Shown piece by piece: positions 17,595 to 32,913 of a DNA stretch of 64,000 nt; position 1 is the first letter of the stretch, and every line of letters begins with the position of its first letter. The stretch lies in assembly GCA_017592775.1 (NCBI GenBank), contig JAGFNJ010000015.1:25394-89393 (forward strand), in the 5' to 3' direction. This DNA is from Candidatus Accumulibacter conexus. GTDB taxonomy: Bacteria > Pseudomonadota > Gammaproteobacteria > Burkholderiales > Rhodocyclaceae. The translations under genes and the position numbers were made by a program. Below the pieces are notes generated by a model. That model saw only the letters and a list, made by a program, of their open reading frames with translations. It had not been told where the DNA came from and searched no databases.

Positions 17595-18708
17595 ACTGGC
17601 GCCGTACGCGGTCAGCGAGGCCAACTCTCGCGGCCGGCGGCATGCGGACTCGCAGCCGGTCCAGCGCACCGAATTCCAGCGCGACCGCGATCGCATCGTA
17701 CACTCGACCGCTTTCCGGCGTCTCGAGTACAAGACGCAGGTGTTCGTCAATCACGAGGGCGATCTTTTTCGCACCCGCCTGACCCATAGCCTGGAAGTGG
17801 CGCAGATCGCCCGCGGCATCGCGCGCGCGCTACGGCTCAATGAAGATCTCGTCGAAGCGATCTCCCTGGCACACGATCTCGGTCATACCCCGTTCGGTCA
17901 TGCCGGACAGGAGGCGCTCAACGCATGCATGCGCGACCACGGCGGCTTCGAACACAATCTGCAGAGCCTGCGGACGGTCGACCTGCTCGAGGAGCGTTAC
18001 GCGGCGTTTGACGGTCTCAACCTGTGTTTCGAGACGCGAGAGGGGATTGTCAAGCATTGTTCCCTCACCGACGCGCGTCGTCTCGGCGATCTCGGCGAGC
18101 GCTTCCTGACTCGCACGCAGCCGTCGCTCGAAGCGCAAATCTGCAACCTGGCCGACGAAATCGCCTACAACAACCACGACCTCGATGACGGACTGCGCGC
18201 CGGCCTGATCACCCTCGAGCAACTGGACGAGGTGCCCCTCTTCGCCGAGCACGTTGCCGACGTCCGCGGGCAGTATCCGGGTATCGGCGGGCGCCGCCTG
18301 ATCCACGAGACAATCCGGCGGATGATCAATGCCCTGGTCTGTGATCTGATCGCGACCACCGCCAGCAACATCGCCCGACTACAGCCGGAGGACATCGCCG
18401 CCGTGCGGCGTGCGCCAGCGCTGGTTGCATTCTCCGAAAAACTTGGTGAAGCGCAGCACGACATGAAGCGCTTCCTGCGTACGCAGCTCTATGAGCATTT
18501 CCAGGTCCGGCGAATGGCCAACAAGGCGCGGCGCATCGTCAGCGAGCTTTTCTGCGCCTTCACCGCGGACGTCCGCCTGCTGCCGCCGCAATACCAAGCC
18601 CCGGCAGCTGCCGACCGGGCACGCAGGGTCGCCGACTACATCGCCGGGATGACCGATCGCTACGCCATTCGCGAGCACCGGCGACTGTTTGCTGTCGGCG
18701 AAGGCTGA
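17587..18708 (+). CDS. dgt: dGTPase-like HD-domain triphosphohydrolase
   Basis: A 373-residue deoxyguanosinetriphosphate triphosphohydrolase-like protein (type 2 subfamily by length, shorter than the E. coli enzyme of about 500 residues). The HD metal site is complete: [15 protein letters not shown] supplies the first histidine, [11 protein letters not shown] the HD pair, and [15 protein letters not shown] the last aspartate. Such enzymes release tripolyphosphate from dNTPs and influence dNTP pools. It overlaps aroB by eight bases, an order conserved in betaproteobacteria. Substrate range cannot be told from sequence. Confidence 0.93.
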   Translation: MPELAPYAVSEANSRGRRHADSQPVQRTEFQRDRDRIVHSTAFRRLEYKTQVFVNHEGDLFRTRLTHSLEVAQIARGIARALRLNEDLVEAISLAHDLGHTPFGHAGQEALNACMRDHGGFEHNLQSLRTVDLLEERYAAFDGLNLCFETREGIVKHCSLTDARRLGDLGERFLTRTQPSLEAQICNLADEIAYNNHDLDDGLRAGLITLEQLDEVPLFAEHVADVRGQYPGIGGRRLIHETIRRMINALVCDLIATTASNIARLQPEDIAAVRRAPALVAFSEKLGEAQHDMKRFLRTQLYEHFQVRRMANKARRIVSELFCAFTADVRLLPPQYQAPAAADRARRVADYIAGMTDRYAIREHRRLFAVGEG

Positions 18709-18753
18709 CCCGGCCGGGGCCGCCGAAGCGCAAGCCGACCGCGGAACCGCCTC

Positions 18754-19215
18754 TCAGGGCGCGGGCCAGTCCTTGATGTAGGCCTTGAGCAGCTTGTTCT
18801 CCATGTTCCTCTCTTCGAGCACCGCCTTGGCAACGTCGTGAAAGGAAACGATGCCGACGATGGTGTCTTCCTCCATCACCGGCACGTAGCGCGTGTGGCT
18901 ATCCACCATCATGCGCCGCAGTTCGTCGACATCCATGTCCGGATGGGCCGTCGGTGGATTGTGGTCCATGGCCTCAACGACGAGGATCTCGGCGATCGGC
19001 GGCGTCGGGCCGACCCGTCGTTCGGTCTGACGCTTGGCGAGAATCAGGAGCACTTCGCGGAAGGTCAGCATGCCGGCCAGCTTGCCACCGTCCATGACGA
19101 TCACCGAGCCGATGTCGTTGTCAGCCATCATGATGACTGCTTCAGAAAGTGGCGAGTCCGGATGCACGGCAAAAAGAGCGGAATCCTTGACCTGCAGAAC
19201 TTCTTTTACCTCCAT
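18754..19215 (-). CDS. CBS-domain pair protein
   Basis: A 153-residue cytosolic protein made almost only of two CBS domains (about 5-60 and 78-140), which together form one Bateman module able to bind adenine nucleotides. The conserved VxVMDGGKLAGMLTFREV and YVPVMEEDTIVGIVSFHDV strands are clear. The ATG at 19215 follows GAGGGGGT at a good distance; an upstream frame start (19287) lacks one. It is downstream of pntB on the same strand but separated from it by a long hairpin and about 280 bases. Target unknown. Confidence 0.88.
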   Translation of the reverse strand: MEVKEVLQVKDSALFAVHPDSPLSEAVIMMADNDIGSVIVMDGGKLAGMLTFREVLLILAKRQTERRVGPTPPIAEILVVEAMDHNPPTAHPDMDVDELRRMMVDSHTRYVPVMEEDTIVGIVSFHDVAKAVLEERNMENKLLKAYIKDWPAP

Positions 19216-19437
19216 GATACCCCCTCGATAAAGGATGGCTGGTTGCGGCGCCAGTTCATGTTCCGATTTGATTTTACCAGATGTCAAACGACATCCGGCA
19301 ATACGGATACGGTTGGATGGTTGCGACCGCCGGCCGCCGCGCGCGCACTTAGCCCAGCGCGAACCGGTGCCCGTCGCAGGCCGGCAGCCCTACCGCCGCA
19401 CGCCCACGGACGCTGCCGCCGTCAGGCCACGCCAGAA

Positions 19438-19467
19438 GGACGACGCCCGCGGAAGCGGGCGTCGTCC
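19438..19467 (-). terminator. Perfect 13-bp hairpin downstream of pntB
   Basis: The arms GGACGACGCCCGC and GCGGGCGTCGTCC pair without mismatch around a GGAA loop, 30 bases past the pntB stop. On the minus strand it is followed by TTCTG, so the U-tract is poor. It may be a terminator or a 3'-end stabiliser for pntAB. Confidence 0.55.
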
Positions 19468-19497
19468 CTGTCAGCCACCGGTTCGGACGACGGCGGC

Positions 19498-20916
19498 TCA
19501 GCTCTTCAGGGACGCCAGGACTTCATCGAGCATCTTCTTCGCGTCACCGAAGAGCATGCGATTGTTATCCTTGTAGAAGAGCGGGTTATCGACACCGGCA
19601 TAGCCCGAAGCCATGCTGCGTTTCATGACGATCGAGGTCTTGGCCTTCCAGACCTCGAGCACCGGCATGCCGGCGATCGGGCTGTTCGGGTCGTCCTGCG
19701 CCCCCGGGTTGACGATGTCGTTGGCGCCGATGATCATCGCGACGTCAGTCTGCGGGAAATCGTCGTTGAGTTCGTCCATCTCCTGAACGATGTCATAGGG
19801 CACCTTGGCCTCCGCCAGCAGCACGTTCATGTGTCCCGGCATGCGCCCCGCCACCGGGTGGATGCCAAAGCGGACATTGACGCCCTTCTCGCGCAGCAGC
19901 CTGGTGATCTCGTAGACCGTGTGCTGCGCCTGCGCCACCGCCATGCCGTAACCGGGAACGATGATGACGTTCCTGGCTTCGCGCAGCAATTCGGCCGTAT
20001 CCGGGGCGGTGATCGCAACCACCTCACCGGCCGGCTGGGCTCCGGCTGCCGCCGGCGTACCGCCGGTCGTACCGAAGCCGCCAGCAATGACGCTGATGAA
20101 GTGACGGTTCATTGCCGCACACATGATGTACGAGAGAATCGCGCCGCTCGAACCGACGAGCGCGCCGGTGACGATCAGCAGGTCGTTGGAGAGCATGAAA
20201 CCGGTTGCTGCGGCGGCCCAGCCAGAGTAGCTGTTGAGCATCGAGACGACGACCGGCATGTCGGCGCCACCGATTGCCATCACCATGTGGATGCCGAAGA
20301 GCAGCGCGATGACGGTCATCACCACCAGCGGCAGCATGCCGTCGCTGACCGAGTGGGCGTTGATGAACTCGCGTCCGAACCAGATCACCACCAGCAGGCC
20401 GACCAGGTTGATCCAGTGACGCGCCGGCAGCAGCAACGGGTTGCCGGAGATCTTGCCCGACAGCTTGCCAAAGGCGATCACCGAGCCGGAGAAGGTGACG
20501 GCGCCGATCAGGATGCCGACGTAGATCTCGATTTCGTGGATGGTCTTCTCGGCGCCAACCATCTGCGCCGAAGCGGCCGGGTCGATGTAGTTGGCGAAAC
20601 CGACCAGCATCGCCGCCAAGCCGACCAGACTGTGCATCAGCGCGACCAGCTCCGGCATCTGCGTCATCTGCACCGTGCGGGCCGCATAGACTCCGATGCC
20701 GGCACCGACCACCATCGCGGCAATGATCCAGGCGTAACCGGCACCGCCGACACGTGGACCGAAGACCGTCGCCAGAACGGCGATGGTCATGCCGATGACG
20801 CCGTAGAGATTGCCGCGGCGAGACGTCTCGGGGTGACTCAGACCTCCAAGACAGAGGATGAAGAGGATGGTAGCACCGAGATAGGAAACGGTTGCCAGAC
20901 TTTCGGACATGATCAT
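19498..20916 (-). CDS. pntB: Proton-translocating NAD(P) transhydrogenase subunit beta
   Basis: A 472-residue subunit with about nine membrane helices in the first 280 residues, forming half of the proton channel. A C-terminal NADP(H)-binding domain III follows, with [15 protein letters not shown] and the [14 protein letters not shown] stretch. With PntA it transfers hydride between NADH and NADP+ coupled to proton entry, a main NADPH source. Length equals the usual 460-480. It starts six bases after pntA, in the same operon. Confidence 0.97.
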   Translation of the reverse strand: MIMSESLATVSYLGATILFILCLGGLSHPETSRRGNLYGVIGMTIAVLATVFGPRVGGAGYAWIIAAMVVGAGIGVYAARTVQMTQMPELVALMHSLVGLAAMLVGFANYIDPAASAQMVGAEKTIHEIEIYVGILIGAVTFSGSVIAFGKLSGKISGNPLLLPARHWINLVGLLVVIWFGREFINAHSVSDGMLPLVVMTVIALLFGIHMVMAIGGADMPVVVSMLNSYSGWAAAATGFMLSNDLLIVTGALVGSSGAILSYIMCAAMNRHFISVIAGGFGTTGGTPAAAGAQPAGEVVAITAPDTAELLREARNVIIVPGYGMAVAQAQHTVYEITRLLREKGVNVRFGIHPVAGRMPGHMNVLLAEAKVPYDIVQEMDELNDDFPQTDVAMIIGANDIVNPGAQDDPNSPIAGMPVLEVWKAKTSIVMKRSMASGYAGVDNPLFYKDNNRMLFGDAKKMLDEVLASLKS

Positions 20917-20922
20917 CGTCTC

Positions 20923-22515
20923 CTATTTGCGGAACATCGCCAGCATGCGCTGGGTCACGGCGAAGCCGCCGAACATGTTGATCGTCGCCAGAACGATGGC
21001 ACCGACCGCTAGCCAGCGAATCCAGTCCTCGGGACGGGCGACCCCGCCGTCCGCCAGTGGCGGGGCGATCTGTACCAGAGCACCGATGGCGATGATGCTG
21101 CTGATCGCGTTGGTGACGCTCATCAGCGGCGTGTGCAGAGCCGGCGTGACGTTCCAGACCACCATGTAGCCGACGAAGCAGGCGAGGACAAAGACCGTGA
21201 AGTGGCCGAGGAAGGCGGCCGGCGCGCCCGCACCGATGCCCCAGAAGATCAGCGCGCCGGCGGCGAAGAGGAGGCCGACGGCGGTGCTCGAGGCCGACGA
21301 TCCGCCCCTGCCATGACCATGTGACTTGGCGGCTGGCTTGACGGCGGCGGCGGCGGCGGGTGCTGCTGCCGGTGCCATCGACAGCGTCGGTGCCGGCGGC
21401 GGCCAGGTGATGTTGCCCTCCTTGACGACCGTCGTGCCGCGGATGACTTCATCATCCATGTTGACGTCGATCACGCCGTCCTTGCTCTTGCACAGTTCCT
21501 CGCTCAGACGGAAGAGATTGGTGGCGTAGAGGGTGCTCGACTGCTTCGACAGGCGACTCGGCAGATCGGCGTAACCGATGATCGTCACGCCATGCCTGAC
21601 GACGACCTGGCCCGGCTCGGTGAGTTCGCAGTTGCCGCCCTGCTCGGCCGCCATGTCGACGATGATGCTGCCCGGCTTCATCGACTGCACCATTTCGGCG
21701 GTGATCAGCCGCGGTGCCGGCTTGCCCGGAATCAGCGCCGTCGTGATGATGATGTCCACGTCCTTCGCCTGCTTGGCGAAGGTTTCGCGCTGCGCCTTCT
21801 GGAAGCCTTCGCTCATCACCTTGGCGTAGCCGCCAACCCCGGAACCTTCCTCCTGATAGTCGACGGCAACGAACTCGCCGCCCATCGACTTGACCTGATC
21901 CGCCACCTCCGGGCGAGTGTCGTTGGCGCGGGCGATCGCACCCAGGCCCGAGGCGGCACCGATTGCCGCCAGGCCGGCGACACCGGCACCGATGACGAAC
22001 ACCTTGGCGGGCGGCACCTTGCCGGCGGCAGTGATCTGGCCCGTGAAGAAACGGCCGAAATGATGGGCCGCCTCGATCACCGCCCGGTAACCGGCGATGT
22101 TGGCCATCGAACTGAGGGCATCCAGCTTCTGCGCCCGCGAAATGCGCGGCACGCTGTCCATCGCCAGCACCGTCGCCTTGCGCGCCGCCAATTGCTGCAG
22201 CAGTTCGGGATTCTGCGCCGGCCAGATGAAGCTGACCAGCGTGCCGCCTTCACGCAGCAGTCCGACCTCTTCGATCGACGGGCCACGGACCTTGAAGACG
22301 ATGTCCGACGACGACCAGAGGCTGGCCGCATCGGCGACGATTTCCGCACCAGCGGCGCGGTAGGCCTCGTCGGAAATGTTCGCCAAATCACCGGCGCCGG
22401 ATTCGACGGCAACGGTGAAACCCAGCTTGATCAGCTTCTCGACGACTTCGGGTACGGTCGCGACCCGTTTTTCCCCCGGTGCCGTTTCCCTCGGCACCCC
22501 GATTTTCATTGGCAT
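20923..22515 (-). CDS. pntA: NAD(P) transhydrogenase subunit alpha
   Basis: A 530-residue fused alpha subunit, as in E. coli, carrying both the NAD(H)-binding domain I (about 1-375, with [18 protein letters not shown] and the RQD-loop region) and the membrane helices usually called alpha-2 (about 420-530). Between them is a low-complexity linker rich in Ala, Pro and His (about 378-415), encoded partly by a six-unit CGG repeat at 21342-21359. The ATG at 22515 has GGAGG upstream; a second ATG lies two codons in. First gene of pntA-pntB. Confidence 0.96.
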   Translation of the reverse strand: MPMKIGVPRETAPGEKRVATVPEVVEKLIKLGFTVAVESGAGDLANISDEAYRAAGAEIVADAASLWSSSDIVFKVRGPSIEEVGLLREGGTLVSFIWPAQNPELLQQLAARKATVLAMDSVPRISRAQKLDALSSMANIAGYRAVIEAAHHFGRFFTGQITAAGKVPPAKVFVIGAGVAGLAAIGAASGLGAIARANDTRPEVADQVKSMGGEFVAVDYQEEGSGVGGYAKVMSEGFQKAQRETFAKQAKDVDIIITTALIPGKPAPRLITAEMVQSMKPGSIIVDMAAEQGGNCELTEPGQVVVRHGVTIIGYADLPSRLSKQSSTLYATNLFRLSEELCKSKDGVIDVNMDDEVIRGTTVVKEGNITWPPPAPTLSMAPAAAPAAAAAVKPAAKSHGHGRGGSSASSTAVGLLFAAGALIFWGIGAGAPAAFLGHFTVFVLACFVGYMVVWNVTPALHTPLMSVTNAISSIIAIGALVQIAPPLADGGVARPEDWIRWLAVGAIVLATINMFGGFAVTQRMLAMFRK

Positions 22516-23075
22516 TCAGTCCTCCATTGCTCGTTGCTCGTTCTGCGAGTCCTCATGTTCAACAAGACCAGTCCGCAGCCTGCCCGCCTGGTCCCCCAAA
22601 AAAGCCACTTCCTTCTTGTCGACAACTGCCGCGGCTCGACGCCCCACCCTGTTCCTGCCACTGGCCGCGACTGCCGGCTCGCTGTCCTCACCTGTCGCGA
22701 GGACGGCGACCTGTCATTGGCGTACGCATGCCAGCTTACCACAAGCGTAAACCCGAATTTACCATGGCGACAGCGCCGGATAGCCGAGTTCTCCCGCCGG
22801 GCAGAGTGATCGGCGCTCGCATCGCGGTCGGATCGCTCCGCTCTCGTGCGCGCGAGGCGGCGAGCCGTGCACCGAGGGAGCCGCGGAAACACCGCCCGTC
22901 CAGCCGCCAACGGTTGCGCGTCGGCCTTCGCGGGCGGCTGACAGGCCACCCGCTTCGAGCCCCACGAGACTGCGGCACGCATCTTGCTTCGTCCGGTGTC
23001 TGACTGCCCGGGCCTCGCAGTTCGCCGCTGACATCACGGTGAATGCCCCGTCCCGGTGCAGACGCGGTGCCAGCG

Positions 23076-23092
23076 TGCACCCTCTTGGTGCA
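23076..23092 (+). promoter_or_regulatory. NtrC-type binding site upstream of gltBD
   Basis: TGCACC-CTCTT-GGTGCA is a perfect inverted repeat matching the NtrC consensus TGCACC-N5-GGTGCA. It is centred about 55 bases before the likely transcription start given by the -35/-10 pair at 23103-23131. Weaker half-site-like GGTGC repeats lie just upstream (about 23055-23070). Confidence 0.65.
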
Positions 23093-23102
23093 GTGCAGCA
23101 TC

Positions 23103-23131
23103 TTGTCTCGGCAGGGCTTTCCGGGTATAGT
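23103..23131 (+). promoter_or_regulatory. Sigma-70 promoter of gltBD
   Basis: TTGTCT and TATAGT are separated by exactly 17 bases, about 105 bases upstream of the gltB start. The pair is the best match in this intergenic region and lies just after the NtrC-like palindrome. Confidence 0.6.
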
Positions 23132-23239
23132 CGCGGGTCGCGCGGCGTGGCCCGGTCGGCCGCGTCGTACCCGAGATGACGGCTTTTGCGAGCACGGTCG
23201 TTTTGCGTGCCGTCCCAGTTTTTTGAGGATTCAAAAGTG

Positions 23240-27913
<4,674 letters not shown>

Positions 27914-27915
27914 AA

Positions 27916-29358
27916 ATGGGCAAGCCGACAGGATTCATCGAGTACCAGCGTCTGGCGGAAGCCTCCGAACCGGTCGCTTCGCGCCTCAAGCACTACCGCG
28001 AGTTCGTCCTCACTCTGACGGACGAACAGGCCAGCCTGCAGGGTGCGCGCTGCATGGATTGCGGCATTCCGTTCTGCAACACCGGATGTCCGGTCAACAA
28101 CATCATTCCCGACTGGAACGATCTCGTGTACCGCGGCAACTGGCAGCAGGCTCTGGCGATCCTGCATTCAACCAACAACTTCCCGGAATTCACCGGCCGC
28201 ATCTGCCCGGCACCGTGTGAAGCGGCCTGCACGCTGAACATCAATACGGATGCGGTGGGAATCAAGTCGATCGAGCATGCGATCGCCGACAAGGGCTGGC
28301 AACAGGGGTGGATCGTGCCGCAACCGCCAGCGCAGAAGACGGGCAGGAAGGTCGCCATCGTCGGCTCCGGTCCGGCCGGGCTGGCAGCGGCACAGCAACT
28401 GGCGCGTGCTGGCCATGCCGTCGTCGTGTTCGAGAAGAGCGACCGGATCGGCGGCCTGCTGCGCTATGGTATCCCCGATTTCAAGCTGGAGAAGTCGCAC
28501 ATCGACCGCCGCGTCGAACAGATGCAGGCGGAAGGCGTCGAGTTCCGCGTCAGCCAGGAGGTTGGCGGCAGCGGGCCGGGCGCAGTGGCGGCAGCACAGC
28601 TGCTGGCCGACTTCGATGCAGTCATCGTCGCCGGTGGCGCCGAGTCGCCGCGTGATCTGCCGGTACCGGGGCGCGAGCTCGATGGCGTGCACTTCGCGAT
28701 GGAGTTCCTGCCGCAGCAGAACAGGGTGAACGCCGGTGATCGTCTGCCGACGCAGATCACCGCCACCGGCAAGCGGGTCGTCGTCATCGGCGGTGGCGAT
28801 ACCGGCTCCGACTGCGTCGGTACCAGCAATCGTCAGGGAGCACTGTCGGTCACCCAGTTCGAAGTGATGCCGCAGCCCCCCGAGCAGGAGGACAAGAGCC
28901 TGACCTGGCCTTACTGGCCGATGAAGCTGCGCACGTCGTCGTCACACGAGGAAGGCTGCGCGCGCGACTTCGCCGTGTCGACCACGCAGTTCCTTGGCGA
29001 GGGCGGCAAAGTCAGGGCGCTGCGAGTGGCGCGCGTCGAATGGCGCGGCGGGCGGATGACCGAGGTCCCGGGCAGCGAGAGCGAGATTGCCGCCGACCTC
29101 GTCCTGCTCGCCATGGGTTTCGTGTCGCCGCTGCGGCAGGGGTTGCTGGAGCAACTGGCGGTCGAACTCGATGCACGCGGCAACGTCCGCGCCACTACCG
29201 ACGGCGCGGGCTGCTACGCGACCAGCGTCGCCAAGGTGTTTGCGGCGGGTGACATGCGGCGCGGGCAGTCGCTGGTCGTCTGGGCGATCCGTGAGGGCCG
29301 GCAGTGCGCACGCGAGGTCGACGCCTTCCTGATGGGGCGTTCGGACCTGCCGCGCTGA
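27916..29358 (+). CDS. gltD: Glutamate synthase (NADPH) small subunit
   Basis: A 480-residue beta subunit that passes electrons from NADPH through FAD to GltB. The N-terminal [4Fe-4S] cysteine clusters are [14 protein letters not shown] and CPAPCEAAC. The FAD loop is [18 protein letters not shown], and the NADPH loop is GGGDTGSDC. The ATG two bases after the gltB stop matches the family N-terminus ([10 protein letters not shown]); the longer frame that extends into gltB is not used. Both subunits should be made from one transcript under the upstream NtrC-like site. Confidence 0.96.
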   Translation: MGKPTGFIEYQRLAEASEPVASRLKHYREFVLTLTDEQASLQGARCMDCGIPFCNTGCPVNNIIPDWNDLVYRGNWQQALAILHSTNNFPEFTGRICPAPCEAACTLNINTDAVGIKSIEHAIADKGWQQGWIVPQPPAQKTGRKVAIVGSGPAGLAAAQQLARAGHAVVVFEKSDRIGGLLRYGIPDFKLEKSHIDRRVEQMQAEGVEFRVSQEVGGSGPGAVAAAQLLADFDAVIVAGGAESPRDLPVPGRELDGVHFAMEFLPQQNRVNAGDRLPTQITATGKRVVVIGGGDTGSDCVGTSNRQGALSVTQFEVMPQPPEQEDKSLTWPYWPMKLRTSSSHEEGCARDFAVSTTQFLGEGGKVRALRVARVEWRGGRMTEVPGSESEIAADLVLLAMGFVSPLRQGLLEQLAVELDARGNVRATTDGAGCYATSVAKVFAAGDMRRGQSLVVWAIREGRQCAREVDAFLMGRSDLPR

Positions 29359-29680
29359 AACTTCCCGGCGCAGCGCCGGCGCGACGCTGCCCGTGGAGGC
29401 AGCTTCCAGCGTATACTGTTTCTCCCTGTTGCACGCGGGCAAGCATCGCGTTCGCTTCTCGCCTGCGCGCACCGTTCGGCGCCATCCGCGGTCGAGCGTG
29501 ACATTGTTGTGCCAAGCTCGAGACAGGATCTGGAACAATGCGTTGCAACAACGTGGTCGCTGGTGCCGACGCCCGTCGCGCGCTGCCGGATTCTCAGCAT
29601 CGGCAAGCCGTTGCCGCCGGCCTCGACTGCCGGCAAGCGCAACCAGGACCCATCGTAGCGTCTGATCAGGTTTCCGCAAA
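29359..29680. other. Intergenic region gltD / glmU
   Basis: No gene is seen in these 322 bases. A TATACT hexamer at 29412-29417 resembles a -10 element but has no clear -35. No U-tract terminator for gltBD is visible, so partial read-through into glmU-glmS is possible. Confidence 0.4.
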
Positions 29681-31039
29681 ATGAACATCGTCATTCTCGC
29701 CGCCGGGCAGGGCAAGCGCATGCACTCCAATCTGCCGAAGGTCCTGCATCCGGTGGCCGGCAAGGCGCTCGTGTCGCACGTCATCGACACCGCGCGCAGT
29801 CTTGCGCCGGAGAGGATCTGCATCGTGTACGGCCACGGCGGCGAGGCCGTGCGTGCCGCCGTCGCGGCGCCCGATCTGCTCTGGGCGCTGCAGGAGCCGC
29901 AGTTGGGGACGGGGCACGCGCTGATGCAGGCGTTGCCGCATCTGTCCGCTGCCGGAACGACGCTGGTGCTCTATGGCGACGTGCCGCTGACCCGCGCGGA
30001 AACGCTGCAACGACTGCTGCATGCGGCACGTGACTCACTGGCAGTGCTCACCGTCGAACTGGCCGACGCGACCGGCTATGGCCGGATCGTCCGCAACGCT
30101 GCCGGCGAAGTGGCGCGCATCGTCGAACAGAAGGATGCATCGCCGCAGGAGCGCACGATCCGCGAGATCAACACCGGCATCATGGCCCTGCCGACAGCGC
30201 GCCTCGCCGAGTGGCTTGGCCGCCTGTCGAACGACAATGCGCAACGCGAGTACTACCTGACCGACATCGTCGGCATGGCGGTTGCCGCTGGTCTGCCGGT
30301 GCGTACCGCCCACCCGCAGTCGGCGGCGGAGGTGCTCGGGGTGAACAGCAAGGTGCAGCTCGCCGAGCTCGAGCGCGTCGCGCAGCGGCGCATCGCCGAT
30401 CAGTTGCTCGAGCAGGGAGTCCGCCTGGCAGACCCGGCGCGAATCGACGTGCGCGGCGAACTCACCTGCGGCCGTGACGTGTTCATCGACATCAACTGCG
30501 TCTTCGAGGGCCGGGTCGTTCTTGACGAGGCCGTCGAAATCGGCCCCTCATGCGTGCTGAAGAATGCGCGCATCGGTTCCGGCGCGCGTCTCGCCGCCTT
30601 CAGCCACATCGAGGACGCGGTCGTCGGACCGGACGGGGTGATCGGGCCCTTTGCCCGCCTGCGCCCCGGAACGGAGCTTGGCGCGGGCGTTCATGTCGGC
30701 AATTTCGTCGAACTGAAGAACAGCCGTTTTGCCGCCCAGTCGAAGGCCAACCACTTGGCCTACGTGGGTGATGCCATCGTCGGCAGTCGCGTCAACATCG
30801 GTGCCGGCACCATCACCTGCAACTACGACGGTGCCAACAAGTTCCAGACGGTGATCGAGGACGACGCCTTCATCGGTTCCGACACGCAGTTGGTGGCGCC
30901 AGTGACGGTTGGTCGTGGTGCAACCCTCGGCGCCGGAACGACGCTGACCCGCGATGCCCCGCCGGACACGCTGACCCTCTCGCGTGCCCGGCAAACCTCC
31001 ATAGCGGGCTGGAAACGGCCCCAGAAAATGAAGAAGTGA
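29681..31039 (+). CDS. glmU: Bifunctional GlmU (glucosamine-1-phosphate acetyltransferase / UDP-GlcNAc pyrophosphorylase)
   Basis: A 452-residue enzyme of the UDP-GlcNAc pathway feeding peptidoglycan and LPS. The N-terminal uridylyltransferase domain has the signature [25 protein letters not shown] and YGDVPL. The C-terminal left-handed beta-helix acetyltransferase domain has hexapeptide repeats from about residue 250 and the catalytic-region motif [13 protein letters not shown]. Length is standard. glmS follows after seven bases, so the two successive steps are co-transcribed. Confidence 0.97.
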   Translation: MNIVILAAGQGKRMHSNLPKVLHPVAGKALVSHVIDTARSLAPERICIVYGHGGEAVRAAVAAPDLLWALQEPQLGTGHALMQALPHLSAAGTTLVLYGDVPLTRAETLQRLLHAARDSLAVLTVELADATGYGRIVRNAAGEVARIVEQKDASPQERTIREINTGIMALPTARLAEWLGRLSNDNAQREYYLTDIVGMAVAAGLPVRTAHPQSAAEVLGVNSKVQLAELERVAQRRIADQLLEQGVRLADPARIDVRGELTCGRDVFIDINCVFEGRVVLDEAVEIGPSCVLKNARIGSGARLAAFSHIEDAVVGPDGVIGPFARLRPGTELGAGVHVGNFVELKNSRFAAQSKANHLAYVGDAIVGSRVNIGAGTITCNYDGANKFQTVIEDDAFIGSDTQLVAPVTVGRGATLGAGTTLTRDAPPDTLTLSRARQTSIAGWKRPQKMKK

Positions 31040-31046
31040 CCTGACC

Positions 31047-32876
31047 ATGTGTGGCATCGTTGCCGCGGTCGCTGACCGCAATATCGTTCCCGTTCTCCTC
31101 GAAGGCCTGCGCAAGCTCGAATACCGCGGCTACGACTCGGCCGGTCTCGCCCTGATCGACGACAGCGGCCTGCACCGGTTGCGTGCGGTCGGCCGTGTTG
31201 CCGAACTGACGGCGCAGGTTGATGAAACCCATGCTGCGGGCAGCACCGGCATCGCGCACACGCGCTGGGCAACACACGGCGTGCCGTGCGAACGAAACGC
31301 CCATCCGCACATCTCCGGCGGGCTGGCCGTGGTCCACAACGGGATCATCGAGAACCACGAGTCACTGCGTGCCCGTCTCAAGGCTCTCGGCTACGTTTTC
31401 ACGTCCGACACCGATACCGAAGTGGTCGCGCACCTGATTGCGCATGAGCTGAAGACCGACAGCGATCTTCTCGCTGCCGTCCGGCGGGCGGTTGCGCAAC
31501 TGCAGGGCGCCTACGCGATCGCCGTCCTGCGCGAGGCAGACGCGAGCCGGCTGGTCGTTGCGCGTGAAGGCGCACCGCTCCTGCTTGGTCTGGGTGACGA
31601 CGGATTCTACGCTGCCTCCGATGCGTCGGCTCTGGTACAGGTCACGCGCCGGATGGTATACCTCGAGAACGGCGACTGTGCCGAGCTGCGGCGCGACGGC
31701 TACCGCATTGCCCGCGTTGACGGCACCCCAGTCGAGCGGCCGGAGAGCGAATCGAACCTGTCGGCAGAGGCGATCGAACTGGGCAACTACCGCCACTACA
31801 TGCAGAAGGAAATCTTCGAGCAGCCGGTGGCGCTGGCAAACACCCTCGAAATGCTCGGTGCCGCGCGCAGCATCCAGCCGGGCATCTTCGGCGCCGAGAG
31901 TGAAGACTTGCTGCGGGGTGTGCGGCAGGTGCTGATCATCGCCTGCGGCACCAGTTACCATGCCGGCCTCGTGGCGCGTTACTGGCTGGAATCGATCGCC
32001 GGTGTCGCCTGCTCGGTCGAAGTGGCGAGCGAGTACCGCTATCGCGACTCGGTGCCCGACCCACACACCCTCGTCGTCACCATTTCACAATCCGGTGAAA
32101 CCGCTGACACGCTCGCCGCGCTGCAGCACGCCAAGTCGCTCGGCATGAGCCGTACGCTGTGCATCTGCAACGTGCCCGAGTCATCGCTGGTGCGCGAGAA
32201 CAGCCTGCGCTTCATCACACGCGCCGGTCCGGAGATTGGCGTTGCGTCGACCAAGGCTTTCACCACCCAGCTCGCCGCCCTCTATCTGCTGACGCTCGTG
32301 CTGGCCAAGATTCGCGATCGGCTCGACACCGAGCAGGAGGCAATCGAACTGCTCGCCATGCGACACCTGCCGATGGCCGTCAGCATGATCCTCGAACTGG
32401 AGCCACAGATCCGTGAGTGGGCGGAGTGTTTTTCGATGAAGCACCATGCCCTGTTCCTCGGCCGCGGCCGGCACTATCCGATCGCCATGGAGGGTGCGCT
32501 GAAGCTGAAGGAAATCTCCTACATTCATGCTGAAGCCTATCCGGCCGGTGAACTGAAGCATGGTCCACTGGCGCTGGTCGATCGCGACATGCCGGTGATT
32601 GCCGTGGCGCCCAACGACGCCCTGCTGGAGAAGCTCAAGTCGAATCTGCAGGAAGTGCGGGCCCGCGGTGGCGAACTCTGGGTGTTCGCCGATGCCGACA
32701 GCGAAATGAAGGAGTCGGACGGGATTCACGTGCTGCACCTGCCGGAGCACTACGGTGCCCTGTCGGCGCTGCTGCACGTCGTACCGCTGCAGCTGCTGGC
32801 CTATCATGTCGCGCTGGTGCGCGGCACGGACGTCGACAAGCCGCGCAATCTGGCGAAGTCGGTGACGGTCGAGTGA
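31047..32876 (+). CDS. glmS: Glutamine-fructose-6-phosphate aminotransferase (isomerizing)
   Basis: A 609-residue enzyme making glucosamine-6-phosphate from fructose-6-phosphate and glutamine. The N-terminal nucleophile C2 (MCGIVAAV) follows the initiator methionine, and the glutaminase domain has the YRGYDSAG and [13 protein letters not shown] motifs. Two SIS sugar-isomerase domains follow (CGTSYHAG about residue 303, and a second with [21 protein letters not shown]). The C-terminus is [13 protein letters not shown], as expected. No glmS ribozyme sequence can fit in the seven-base gap after glmU. Confidence 0.97.
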   Translation: MCGIVAAVADRNIVPVLLEGLRKLEYRGYDSAGLALIDDSGLHRLRAVGRVAELTAQVDETHAAGSTGIAHTRWATHGVPCERNAHPHISGGLAVVHNGIIENHESLRARLKALGYVFTSDTDTEVVAHLIAHELKTDSDLLAAVRRAVAQLQGAYAIAVLREADASRLVVAREGAPLLLGLGDDGFYAASDASALVQVTRRMVYLENGDCAELRRDGYRIARVDGTPVERPESESNLSAEAIELGNYRHYMQKEIFEQPVALANTLEMLGAARSIQPGIFGAESEDLLRGVRQVLIIACGTSYHAGLVARYWLESIAGVACSVEVASEYRYRDSVPDPHTLVVTISQSGETADTLAALQHAKSLGMSRTLCICNVPESSLVRENSLRFITRAGPEIGVASTKAFTTQLAALYLLTLVLAKIRDRLDTEQEAIELLAMRHLPMAVSMILELEPQIREWAECFSMKHHALFLGRGRHYPIAMEGALKLKEISYIHAEAYPAGELKHGPLALVDRDMPVIAVAPNDALLEKLKSNLQEVRARGGELWVFADADSEMKESDGIHVLHLPEHYGALSALLHVVPLQLLAYHVALVRGTDVDKPRNLAKSVTVE

Positions 32877-32913
32877 ATCAGCGATCGCGGGGCGGCTGTA
32901 GCGGCAGCGATCC

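Larger units (their letters stand above)
22516..23239. other. Divergent intergenic region pntA / gltB
   Basis: The 724 bases contain no convincing gene. Several 60-170-codon open frames occur, but they overlap each other on both strands and lack ribosome sites or family resemblance. The right end carries the NtrC-like site and the promoter of gltB, listed separately. Nothing is recognised in 22560-23050. Confidence 0.6.

Noticed and set aside
18838-21012. 724-codon plus-strand frame over the CBS and pntB genes
   Set aside because: It is antisense to pntB and the CBS gene, both clearly real; its His/Asp/Arg-rich composition is an artefact.
22516-23050. Several overlapping short frames between pntA and gltB
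   Set aside because: Frames on both strands overlap with no preference, lack ribosome sites and resemble no family; treated as intergenic.
31040-31046. Possible glmS ribozyme upstream of glmS
   Set aside because: The gap after glmU is seven bases, far too short, and no ribozyme core is seen.
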